A DNA stretch of 64,000 nucleotides from Orobanche coerulescens (lineage: Eukaryota; Streptophyta; Magnoliopsida; Lamiales; Orobanchaceae). Shown in pieces: positions 55,130 through 64,000 of the stretch. The DNA lies in the NCBI GenBank assembly GCA_033398695.1, contig CM065816.1, positions 133,087,358 through 133,151,357 on the forward strand, in the 5' to 3' direction. Numbering within the stretch: position 1 is the first letter of the stretch; every line of letters starts with the position of its first letter. Both the position numbers and the translations under genes were made by a program. The notes under the pieces were generated by a model. It saw only the letters and a list, made by a program, of their open reading frames with translations. It made no database searches and had not been told where the DNA came from.

Positions 55130-57868
55130 TGTAACACCCCTAGAATCAAACCGGGAATATTACACGCCGCAGACCCTCTCCGTGAGGATCCACCAGGCTA
55201 GACATCCAAACCACACAATAAATTACATCCCGATATGATAAGATTCCAAATCCGTAGACCAACTTGGTCTTTCATCACAAACATACAAGTTAAAATGCAC
55301 ATTTCTACCTCGACTCATACCCATGCATGGGTAAAGTACACTCTCAAACCAAAAATACGACAGAAAAAAAGACCATACACAAACTCTGACTGACTGCATC
55401 CAACACTGGCCTTCGTCTGATTAGTATCATTCGCCTTCCATCATCCTTCGCACCGATCCTGTGTTTTGCTCCCAAACCTACATGTACCTGGATGCAAAAA
55501 CAGACATCCACCCCCGAATACTCGGAGGTTAGAAAAACTCTACTGTTTTGCTAGTACAAGTATAAAGTGCAAATACGAGCCATACATAACACATTTCGAG
55601 AATACAACAAAAGACTTCCCGAGATATTTTGTTTGATTAAAAATAGTTCAAGTCTTGAAAGTAAAACGAAATAAGTAAGCACCTTGCAAACACTTCCAAA
55701 TCTCGGGAGTTTTGAAAACATTTGTGATTGAAAAGTTCTTAATTCTACAAAGGCCACTTAGGGTCACCGCCCCAAAGTTTATTTTCCAAAAATACAAATC
55801 CGTTAATAAAACACGGGGTTCACAACCCAATTCATTCCTGTCACAAAACACAGGGTCCACGACCCGATCATTCCAGTCACAAAACACGGGGTCCACGACC
55901 CATCACCTTCAATTCACTTCCAACAACACATTACACATAACACATTATTTTTATGCCATTTTAGCCAAACACCAAGACTCGATATATATAATGTCTCTCG
56001 ACCCTGGGCGCCAATCATTGTGATACTCCGGACATATCACAATTAATCATCAGTACAAATATTCTGGCAATTCTCGCAACCCGGTCCGGCCCACAAGCCA
56101 CCAAGTCCCTATGTGCCCCGTCGAGCAATCCCCAGGTGAGAATGCCCACTCGAAGTAACCCTCGCGACCCGGTCCAGCCGCTAAGCCACCAGGTCCCCGT
56201 GTGACCCCGTCGAGTCAATCCCCGAGTGAGAGTACCCGAGAACAACCATACAACTCTTATCAATTCACATTTCCAAAACCAAAATCCTCAAGAGTCAATC
56301 ACAATATATATATAGTCGAGGTATTTTGCTAAAATGGCCATGTTATCCAACACATACTCACGACCCAGAATTAATACTATCCACAAAGAAACACACTTAT
56401 CTCATCAACACTGAATTACAACAACCAATATCACACAACTCATATATCCACCGATAACCACATGACTCCACGCACAATTCATAACAAGAGGATTTAACCA
56501 TAAATTACCGATGACATATTCACACATATTGGCATCACCCGAAAGTATGGAGATCCTATACTCAACACTAACATACATAGTCAATAAGCAAATTAATTCC
56601 CGAACACAAGAGTCATCCCTTAAGAAAACTATGATTGTAAATATACCGATTCTTTTAAGAAAAGGTTGTAAATATTCATTTAACACATATCGTCAATTTT
56701 CAATCATTATATTCACAAAACACGTAATATATGGGCAAGATACTTGCCTCGAAATCAATTGTGAATACTCCGAAGAATGCGGCTAGGCCGAAACAGCCCC
56801 GAAACAGCCCCAAAAACCGACCACCTTCGCGAAAAATCAATAACAACACCATCACTACGAGAATAACACCGCTACGAATCAACAATACTAAATGAAATCC
56901 CAATCGACACTAAGAAACAACAAGGGTTCAAGGGTTTCCCAAGGAAATCAAAATCATGTTCCGGGTGGAATGAAATCAATAAACGAGTTTCTAATCCGTA
57001 GGGTACAACCAAAACAACAAGAACTACGCAATCAATTTATCATTTCCAGGTGAACTCAAGAGATCATGGAAAAACCCCCAAAATTCCCAAAACCAAGGTT
57101 CTAAGGGATTTTACCTCGAATCCGACGGTGGAAGATGAAAGAAGGTTGATAAATCCATGTTAGGAGTTGAAAGGAGTTGATATCTAATGATATCTGGCCG
57201 AGATCTCCACCTTCTCATGCCCGGAATCGCACAGGTCACGGAGGGGAAGAAGTGAAATGAAAATGACAAAAGTTGACCTCTGCATCCTATTTATATCACG
57301 GTTAGCGCACGCTAAGGTATGTGTAGCGTGCGCTATCGGCTGCAAAATACAGTCCAGAACCCTCTGCCAGACTTCGTTAGCGCGCGCTAATAAATGTGTT
57401 TAGCGTGCGCTAATTATGGACTGTGTAGTCTTTGCTATTTTGGCCATAACTCCTTCGTCCGGACTCCGATTGACTCGCCGTTTGAACCATTGGAAAGCTA
57501 ATTTGATGATCTATCACATTGTAAAGTTTAAGAATTTTTAGACTTAATAAGTGCCGGTGGTGATCTTACAAAGTCGACCAAATGCACAACAACGATACTC
57601 CTCGACAAAACAATGATTATTCAACATGCAACGAAACACTAACGGACAACACCAACGATCCAAATCGAAAATAAACAAATAATAAAGCGCGACATACTAT
57701 TAGCTCGACTTACGCAATGATAATCCGTACCTGACGAACACCACAACACGGTACATCATGCCGTACCCAACATAAGGGAAAACTCAAGTAATCGCCAACA
57801 GAGCAAAATAACTGGCACAACCGACAAAAATTCAAAAATAACCGGAAACGAAAATATTGGGTATTACA
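55130..57868 (-). repeat. Element C 5' LTR (right)
   Basis: 2,739 bp, uninterrupted. On the minus strand: palindromes TTAGCGCACGCTAA and TTAGCGCGCGCTAA (57415-57300), TATA box TATAAAT (57295-57289), donor GATTCGAG/GTAAAA (57114), CGACGGGG tandem units (about 56210-56110), hairpin GAGTATTCGGGGG (about 55525-55510) and acceptor TTGCATCCAG (55489-55488). Confidence 0.93.
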
Positions 57869-57873
57869 GAATT

Positions 57874-58229
57874 GATAGTCCTAATGTTCCTGTCCCTCCT
57901 TCATGGCAACATTGTATATGTAGTAAGACAAAACCCCAAAGCCATAAGAACCCTAAGGAAACATATCCTACTGCTCGAAATCCTCAACTAATGCCCATGC
58001 CCATGTCTCGAACATCATGTCATCACAACATAGAATAAAGTAGTAATATATAAGCAAATTGGCAACCTTCACATAATCTCTTATGTCTCTACCAAAATCT
58101 CGAGCATTGAACTTCTTCTGCAGAAAACCAACCTTAATATTTCTACCATGGAGTATTCTCTTAGTGTCTCAGTAATCTCTTTAAATACCGCCTCCCATAT
58201 TTAAAGATTCACTTATCGTGTAACAAAGC
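57874..58229 (-). pseudogene. DUF1985-Ulp1 gene of the MULE, exon 2 (DUF1985 start)
   Basis: After acceptor CTATATTGCAG (near 58255) the minus strand reads LRIEETYIALCYTISESLNM, then KKFNARDFGRDIRDYVKVAN and VEDFEQ-stop-DMFP-stop-GSYGF, continuing across the C insertion into YGPVWALKIWLYDMISS. The W of the PWGSYxF motif is TAG here but intact in copy 1 (1-794). DUF1985 is the domain regularly found in front of Ulp1 in plant MULE proteins; its role is unknown. Confidence 0.75.
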
Positions 58230-58611
58230 GCAATGTATGTCTCTTCAATACGCAACCAGTCTGCAATATAGACATATAAATCATAAGAATATGATAGAAT
58301 GCTTAAGAAAAAAAAATGACACTACTTGCACACGATGGCATGCACACGATCGATTCCCGCCGTGTGAAGACCATCGTGTGCAAGACGATGGCTCACACGA
58401 TGGGCATCAATCGTGTGCATGCCATCATGTGCAAGACAGAAGCCTTTGGTCTTCTTGCCTATGACGGCTCACACGATATGCGATCGACGTGTGTAAACCA
58501 TCATGCCCACGAAAGACCATCGTGCACACGATGGTGTCATCTTCTTCATCACCATCGTGAGATAATGAACAACCATCGTGTCACGGTCGTGTGTGAATAA
58601 ATTATACTAAC
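58230..58611 (-). other. Probable intron 1 of the DUF1985-Ulp1 gene with palindromic CACGATGG repeats
   Basis: Donor CCG/GTTAGT (58611-58610 on the minus strand). The segment 58320-58595 is dense in CACACGATGG, CATCGTGTGC and CACGATCG in both orientations, mirroring the array near the left end (2295-2470). ORFs here are low-complexity. Confidence 0.6.
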
Positions 58612-58710
58612 CGGCGGCTCATTGACGAAAGCCTCTTCAGATGGAGTGTCACTAGCGTGTGAGAAACTTCTGACGTTTTCAGATTCTCTATCATAGTCGG
58701 AGTTAGACAT
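58612..58710 (-). pseudogene. DUF1985-Ulp1 gene of the MULE, exon 1
   Basis: ATG at 58710-58708 starts MSNSDYDRESENVRSFSHAS and DTPSEEAFVNEPP, 33 codons without a stop, ending at donor CCG/GTTAGT. Acidic and Ser-rich, no domain. The exon itself is open; the gene is broken further on. It starts about 300 bp inside the right end. Confidence 0.6.
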
Positions 58711-58859
58711 TTTCTTGCCGACGATAGGGTTTCACGACGGGGGGTTTCGGTTTCGCGACAGAGAGAGTTTTTTTTTGGAAGAGAGAGAGAGATTGAGTTG
58801 TGGGACCGTTTAGATTATTGTTGTTTGGTTTTATTAGTTTTCTATTTTTTATGTTTTTT
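58711..58859 (-). promoter_or_regulatory. 5' region of the DUF1985-Ulp1 gene
   Basis: A CT/GA-rich leader (GAGAGAGAGATTGAG on the plus strand, 58781-58797), then T-rich DNA merging into the right TIR. No clear TATA box. It is the expected promoter region because the gene's ATG is just inside. Confidence 0.4.
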
Positions 58860-59018
58860 TTATCTTTTAGTGGTAGAATTTAAGGGTACTAATGTCGTTT
58901 AACAAATTTTGGCATAAAAACTTATGCTCTTATGAATGGTGAAATATAACTTGTTACTTTTATGCTTTAGTACTAAAAAAGAGAGATCCCAAAATATTAT
59001 GTTCTTAGAATTAAGAAA
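58860..59018 (-). repeat. MULE right terminal inverted repeat
   Basis: Inverted, imperfect match to 1831-1975 (see that entry). It is followed by the TAATAATTATT duplication (59019-59029). Confidence 0.7.
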
Positions 59019-59265
59019 TAATAATTATTCGAGAATTATGTTCCTCTATACAGTCAGTACAGAAGACACTATCTCACCGTGATCCAGTTCAACGTATGCA
59101 AATACGCCAATCCATGCCAATAGTCAAGATCAACTAATCTCAAGCATACATTACAACTTTTCATATAATATATCTAATAATGATATAGGTTGTGAGCTAT
59201 TATATTGTGATCTTCCGTGTGACACCAACACACCACATTACCTACAATATAAAATAAATAGACAA
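59019..59265 (-). mobile_element. Copia-like LTR, right part, and junction to the LINE
   Basis: It begins with the second TAATAATTATT and runs on as AT-rich noncoding DNA (GAGAATTATGTTCCTC, CACCGTGATCCAGTTC) that reads as the continuation of 795-1830. Where the LTR ends and the LINE 5' region begins is not visible; no TG...CA end or TSD was found. Confidence 0.45.
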
Positions 59266-60380
59266 ATGGATCATAACGTCTCACAAGCTAAGAAAAGTAA
59301 GAAAAAGAGAGGACGGCCGAGAAAACACCGTACGCCTCCGTCGAAAGGCAACAATCAGCCGGGGAAAATCAATAAACTGGAGGATCGTGTTATTGATTTG
59401 GGGGAAGGTGGGGAGAATAACCCTACGAGAGATGAAAGGACAAATATAAACCTTCATAGGGCATTGGTAACACCAGAGGGAGCTACGGTTCCTCCGGCTC
59501 ACTCTGGCCGAACGGTTGCTCGACCCACAGCTGCTACAGTTTATCCAAATTCTGAGGTTGTTGCGATTAGGATAGATAGTGAGTTAAGTAGGCAGCCTAC
59601 TGCTTGCTGTCTTAACTTACAAGGGGACCAAAATTCGGCTATCAATCAAACATTTGTTGATGCTCTTACTGGAAATCGAGTGGCCAAGAATGGTAAAACT
59701 CTGGAATATACTGTTCCTGCTACGGATGAAGAAGGTGTATGTGTTTGTTTCTCAGACGAGGACATGGATGAAGAGATCCAGAAATGGCAACATTCCTTAG
59801 TCTTCTATGTGGTTGGAGCTACACATACACTGAAGTAAATGGAAGCATTTGTTGATAAGGCTTGGGGTAAGATTGCTAAACCTTCTTTACACCAAGTTGA
59901 TGATGGTTACTTCATTGCCAAGTTTTCTACTGCTGAAGAATGTGAGCCTGTGTTACTTGGAGGGCCTTATACACTTAAGAGTCAACCAGTTGTAACTAAG
60001 AAATGGACTATTGATTTTGATTTTTCTAAAGAGAATCTGAATCTGCTGTCAATATGGGTTCATATGCCTAAATTGCCTCTTCAGTATTGGGCAAGGATAA
60101 GTTTGGGTAGGATTGTGAGTGTGATGGGAAACCTATTAGAACTTATGAATGTACTGTACTCCAGTCACAAATTGCATATGCCGGGGTTTTAGTTGAGGTG
60201 GATATTAGTCAGCCATTGAAGCAGGAGGTGAGGCTAAAGAATTCTGCAGGGAAATCACATGTGCAACAAATTAAGTATGAGTGGCTTCCCACCTACTGTC
60301 AAAAGTGCCAAGCTTTAGGTCATAACTGTGAAAACAGCCCTCAACAAAGACCTAGGCAAGAAAGAATGGTGCAGAGATAA
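59266..60380 (+). pseudogene. LINE ORF1 (DUF4283 and zinc knuckle protein)
   Basis: It starts at ATG 59266 with a basic tail that contains an AT-hook-like KKRGRPRKH (residues 13-21). After 190 codons a single TAA (59836) interrupts the frame, which continues directly as MEAFVDKAWGKIAKPSLHQV, GPYTLKSQPVVTKKWTIDFD and SIWVHMPKLPLQYWARISLG: the DUF4283 domain of plant L1-type ORF1/gag-like proteins, an RNA-binding component. A frameshift near 60150 is followed by VEVDISQPLKQEVRLKNSAG and the knuckle YCQKCQALGHNC. It lies about 280 bp before ORF2, as in other plant L1 elements. Confidence 0.85.
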
Positions 60381-60658
60381 GAAGAGGACAGACCTAGGGT
60401 GGATGGAATGAGAAATAGGAACAGAAACAGAACTAAGATTGAATGGGTTGTAGTTTGGCATAGAGGAAGGAATGTAGTTACTGAACCTGCAGAACAATAA
60501 CAAAGGCAAAGGTCTGAAGAAGAGAGTACATTGCATAACAATCCTTTCCAGGCTCTTGCTGAGCAGGAAACTATGAATACTGAGGAACCAATTAGGGTGC
60601 AGTTTGGTAACTTTGGGAATGAGGTGTACTTAGCTCCCACACAACTTCATCACTCATC

Positions 60659-63600
60659 ATGACTATTGCGAGTTGGAATGTCAGAGGACTCAATAAGTCC
60701 TTGAGACAAAAAGAAGTTATAAGGTTATTAAGGTTACATAGTTTGGAAATAATTAGACTCCTAGAAACAAGAGTCAAGAAGAATAAATCAAAGGAAGTTA
60801 GAAGATCTTTTGGTGATAAGTTGTTGTTTTTGGATAACTATGATGATGCTATAAATGGCCACATATGGGTTGGATAGGATGCAACTAAAGTGAAGTTCCA
60901 TGTTAGTAGTGCTACAAGTCAACTTATGCATGGGTTGGTATCCAATCATGCTGATACCTTCTCAACATTTGTAACATTCATCTATGGATCAAATGAATGG
61001 GAGGATAGAATACCATTGTGGCAGGATCTCTCAAGAATATCTAACCAAGTCAATGCAGCCTAGCTTATTCTTGGAGATTTTAATAATGTGTTGTGTTCTG
61101 AGGACAGAATTGGTTGAAATCCTTTTAATGATGCAGAATGTGGGAAGTTTAGAGAGTTAATAATAGATATTGGATTGGTAGAGCTTCAATATACAGGCTG
61201 GTAGTACCCTTGGTGCAACAAGCAACCTGCACACCTAATATACTCTAAAATTGACAAGTGCTTTTGTAATGTTACCTGGCACCAGCAGAATGGACAATAT
61301 GTGGTAGGTGTTCTCAATCCAGACAGTTCTGGCCATTCTCCTCTTATTCTGCAAGGAGCCCAAATAAGTCAAGGGGGTAAAAAGCAATTCAGATTTCTTA
61401 ATTGCTTGGTTGACCATACTGAGTTTTTGGATAAAGTATAACAAGGGTGGAGGGAGCCAATCTCAGGTGTCAAAACGTTTCAAGTTTAGAGAAAGCTCAG
61501 TTCTGTCAGGGAACTTCGAACGGGTTTAACACATTAAGTGTCTGCTACTGGTTTGAAAGTGGAAGCTGCTAGAGCAACTGAAAACCTGTACAATGACTTG
61601 AAACTTGACCCTCTGAAAAGTAATTTTTTTCAGGAATCTAATGCTGCACTTCAGGAACTTGAGAAATGTTTGAAAACTGAAGAGAGTATTCTGAAACAAA
61701 AGTCTAAAATGCATTGGTTCCAATGTGTAGATGGCAACTCTAGGTTCTTCCATGCTTGCTTGAAGTCAAAGGTAAGGAGAGGCATTACAGTTTTATATAA
61801 TGGCCAGGGTAAAAAGTTGACTGATCATAAAGAAATAAGAAGAGAAGTCTGTGAATTTTATAAGGGATTGTTGGGAACTAATGTAAATACTACAAGAGTT
61901 GTTGACCTAGAAACAGTTAATAAAGGCCCTGTATTTACCCCTAACCAGAGATTCAAGTTGGTTGTTCCAATAACTGATGGTGAAATACTGGAAGCTCAAA
62001 ACACTATAGGGAAAGAGAAAGCTCCTAGGTGTGATGGTTTTACTGCAAAATTCTTTAAAGGATCATGGTGCATTATAGGAAGAGGAGTGTGTGCTGCAGT
62101 GAAAGATTTCTTCAAGATAGGTAAACATTTAAACAGATCAATTCTACTTTGATTACTGTCATTCCCAAGAGTTTTACTGCAAACAGTATTAAGGATTATA
62201 GGCCCATTTCCTGCTGTACCACCCTGTATAAAATAATTTCTAAAATCGTAACTAGGAAAATGAGTCGAGTTATGAATTCCCTTGTTAATGAGGAACAACA
62301 ACATTTGCCCCTGAAAGATATATCCATGATAATACATTTTTAGCCCAAGAGATCATATGGGGATATGACCTGAGACACATATCTTCTAGATCTATGATTA
62401 AGATGGATTTGAAGAAAGCTTATGATTCAATTCAGTGGAACTTTGTAGAACAGATACTGAGGGCATATGGTTTTCCTTGTCAGTTTTTAGGATGGATCAG
62501 TTGTCTTACAACTGTTACTTACCAAGTTTGTATCAATGACCAACTTAGTGAGCCTTTTGAGGGAAGGAAAGGACTACGACAAGGGGATCCTGTTTCTATT
62601 ATCTCTTTGTCCTTTTTATGGAATATCTCAACAGACTTATGGGTAATATACAATCTCATGGAAGGTTTAGGTATCATCCAAAATGTAAAGAGCTGAAGAT
62701 CACTTATATCTCATTTGCAGACAATCTTTTACTTTTCTCTAAAGGTAACCTACAATCAGTATCTGCTCTTATTGAGACCTTTGAGATGTTTAGTCAGAGT
62801 TCAGGATTGACTGCTAATAGACAAAAAAGTGAAATATATTTTGTTGGGGTATCTGAAATGAAGAGAAGGGGGAATACTGATTTTGCTCAGCTTAGTGAAG
62901 GTAAGCTTCCTTCTAGATATCTAGGTATACCCTTAAATGCAATATTATCTGTGGTTCAATATCAGCCTCTTATTGAGAAAATGGTAAGCCGCATTAGGCA
63001 TTGGACTGCTAGATTTCTTACATATGAGGGGAGGTTGCAGTTAGTCCATAGTGTGCTTTATGCTGTTCAGAATTATTGGAGTCGCCTTTTTCACTTTCCT
63101 AAGAAAGTCTTAGGATTATTGATGGTATGTGTAGGCAGTTCTTGTGGTCAAGGGATCTTGGTGGGACAAAGGCACCTGTGGCCTGGGATTCTTCTTGCAG
63201 ACCTAAATGTGGAGGGGGACTGGGGCTAGTGAATTTAGAAGCTTGGAACAAGACTTGTATGCTCAAATTGCTATGGGTTGTGCACTTCAAAGCTGATAAG
63301 CTCTGGATAAAGTGGTTGCATACTTATTATATTAAAGGTGATGGGGTTCTCAAAATGCCTATCCCAGGGTAGGCTTCCTACTTGTTCAGAAAGTTGTTAA
63401 AATTAAGGGATAAAGTACAGAATTTAGAAGTGTGGCAGAAGTAGGTTGGGGAAGAGCAGTTTAACATGAAGCAAGTTTATGCAGCTTTGAGACCTGCTAT
63501 GCCAAGGGGCAGTTGTAAAGAACTGGTGTGTCATAACCTGGCCACACCTAGAGCAAGGTTTATTTTATGGCTTGCTATGTGGGGCAGGCTGGCCACAAAA

Positions 63601-64000
63601 GATACACTTGCAAAATTTGTAATTCAGGTCCCCAGTCAATGTTTTCTGTGTGGTCTGAGGATGAAACTGTAGCCCATGTGTTATATTCTGTCCAAATGTT
63701 CTCAATGGATGGAAGGCTATGTATGCCTGGTTTGGGAAGACCTTGACAGGTACTAACTGGCAGCAGGGTATACATCACTTTTGTAAAGTGACAAGAGGTG
63801 GAAAGGCACACAACAAGTTTCTAAAACTGGTCATAACTGAGTTTATTTACAGCATCTGACAGGAGAGGAATAGAAGACTATTTGATCAAGTGAATACTGA
63901 GTTGAATCAAGTGTTTCAAAATGCTGTGCACAATTCTATAGGTAGATATGGTTCTCGTTTTGTTGACATTTGTAATGGCTTTGAGCAGATCCCTAACATA
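60659..64000 (+). pseudogene. LINE ORF2 (endonuclease, reverse transcriptase, zf-RVT), incomplete at window end
   Basis: The APE-type endonuclease starts ASWNVRGLNKSLRQKEV (60664), with RLLETRVK, LILGDFNNVL (61069) and SGHSPL where SDHSPL is usual (61330). The linker LKQKSKMHWFQCVDGNSRFF is at 61694. RT: RPISCCTTLYKIISKIVTRK (62200), MIKMDLKKAYDSIQWNF (62394), KGLRQGDPVS (62570), and FADN (62716) where the catalytic box is FADD. LPSRYLGIPL and the zf-RVT region (KELVCHNLATPRARFILWLA, CFLCGL) reach beyond 63650. At least ten stops or frameshifts and two catalytic changes show it is dead. The 3' end is outside the window. Confidence 0.9.

Larger units (their letters stand above)
25301..57868 (-). 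mobile_element. Element C: non-autonomous Tekay-like LTR retrotransposon hosting element B
   Basis: Minus-strand element with TSD GAATT (25296-25300, 57869-57873). The 3' LTR is 25301-26742 plus 50948-52268, split by element B. The 5' LTR is 55130-57868 (2,739 bp). LTRs read TGTAATACCC...GGTGTTACA on the minus strand. The primer site is the complement of 55114-55125 (TGGTATCAGAGC). The 2.86-kb interior has no protein motif. The element disrupts the DUF1985-Ulp1 gene. Confidence 0.92.
1831..59018. mobile_element. Mutator-like element (MULE) with transposase, Ulp1-like gene and a small acidic gene
   Basis: Terminal inverted repeats match by eye: 1831-1975 against the complement of about 58860-59018, for example CATTCATAAGAGTATAAG on the left and CATTCATAAGAGCATAAG on the right. 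An 11-bp direct repeat flanks the element. Removing the three insertions and their TSDs leaves 10,033 bp. Gene order is transposase (plus), small acidic gene (minus), 411-bp tandem array, then DUF1985-Ulp1 gene (minus). The two large genes start near opposite TIRs and read inward. Ulp1-bearing MULEs such as Kaonashi in Arabidopsis and CUMULE in melon are known. The transposase has several stops and frameshifts, so this copy is dead, consistent with its three secondary insertions. Confidence 0.8.

Noticed and set aside
1831..59018. CACTA (En/Spm) element, because of the subterminal palindromic repeats
   Set aside because: The transposase has the MULE DDE, HGxCxxH-type and SWIM motifs, the ends do not read CACTA, and the duplication is about 9-11 bp, not 3.

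Overview
The window is repeat-dense nuclear DNA of a land plant, most likely a eudicot. It contains Tekay-type and Tat-type LTR retrotransposons with their usual primer sites, a Mutator-like element (MULE) with a DUF1985-Ulp1 gene, and a plant LINE of the DUF4283 type. I see no host gene, tRNA, rRNA or prokaryotic feature. Every protein-coding gene belongs to a transposable element, and all are broken.

Almost everything is one nested structure, resolved through target-site duplications (TSDs). (0) A DUF1985-Ulp1 gene fragment at 1-794 is cut by (1) a Copia-like LTR (795-1830, continuing from about 59030). That LTR is cut by (2) a MULE, 1831-59018, about 10.0 kb once its insertions are removed. 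The MULE carries three independent insertions. A is 3244-12809, TSD TAACT. D is 15524-20529, TSD TTCAG. C is 25301-57868, TSD GAATT. Inside the left LTR of C sits (4) composite element B, 26743-50942, TSD CTCAA, with three LTRs and two internal regions. B in turn carries (5) a Tekay-type Ty3 element E, 31362-40231, TSD TTGTT, and a solo LTR, 44837-47696, TSD GCGTG. From 59266 to the end lies a decayed LINE on the plus strand.

The MULE encodes a transposase (plus, 2539-15112) read inward from its left end and a DUF1985-Ulp1 gene (minus, 58710 to about 23120) read inward from its right end. A small two-exon gene on the minus strand (20868-15402) converges on the transposase and encodes an acidic poly-Asp protein. 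Arrays of short palindromes around CACACGATGG or CACGATCGTG lie in three introns and in a 411-bp tandem repeat of the same element.

Elements A, B, C, the solo LTR and E share LTR ends (TGTAAYAYCC...GGTGTTACA). Those with an internal region also share an iMet-tRNA primer site and a leader hairpin. A, B and C have no protein genes and look non-autonomous; E is the only coding member and is itself dead. Their long LTRs share an architecture not expected from the family description: an array of family-specific 12-bp palindromes, a TATA box, a short exon ending in a splice donor, 1.0-2.1 kb of intron-like DNA with 70-90 bp tandem repeats, a GC hairpin and a splice acceptor near the LTR end. The palindrome arrays appear to be swapped between families, including between the Tat-type element D and the Tekay-type element E. 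That modular LTR design and the palindrome-laden MULE are the two parts most worth following up.
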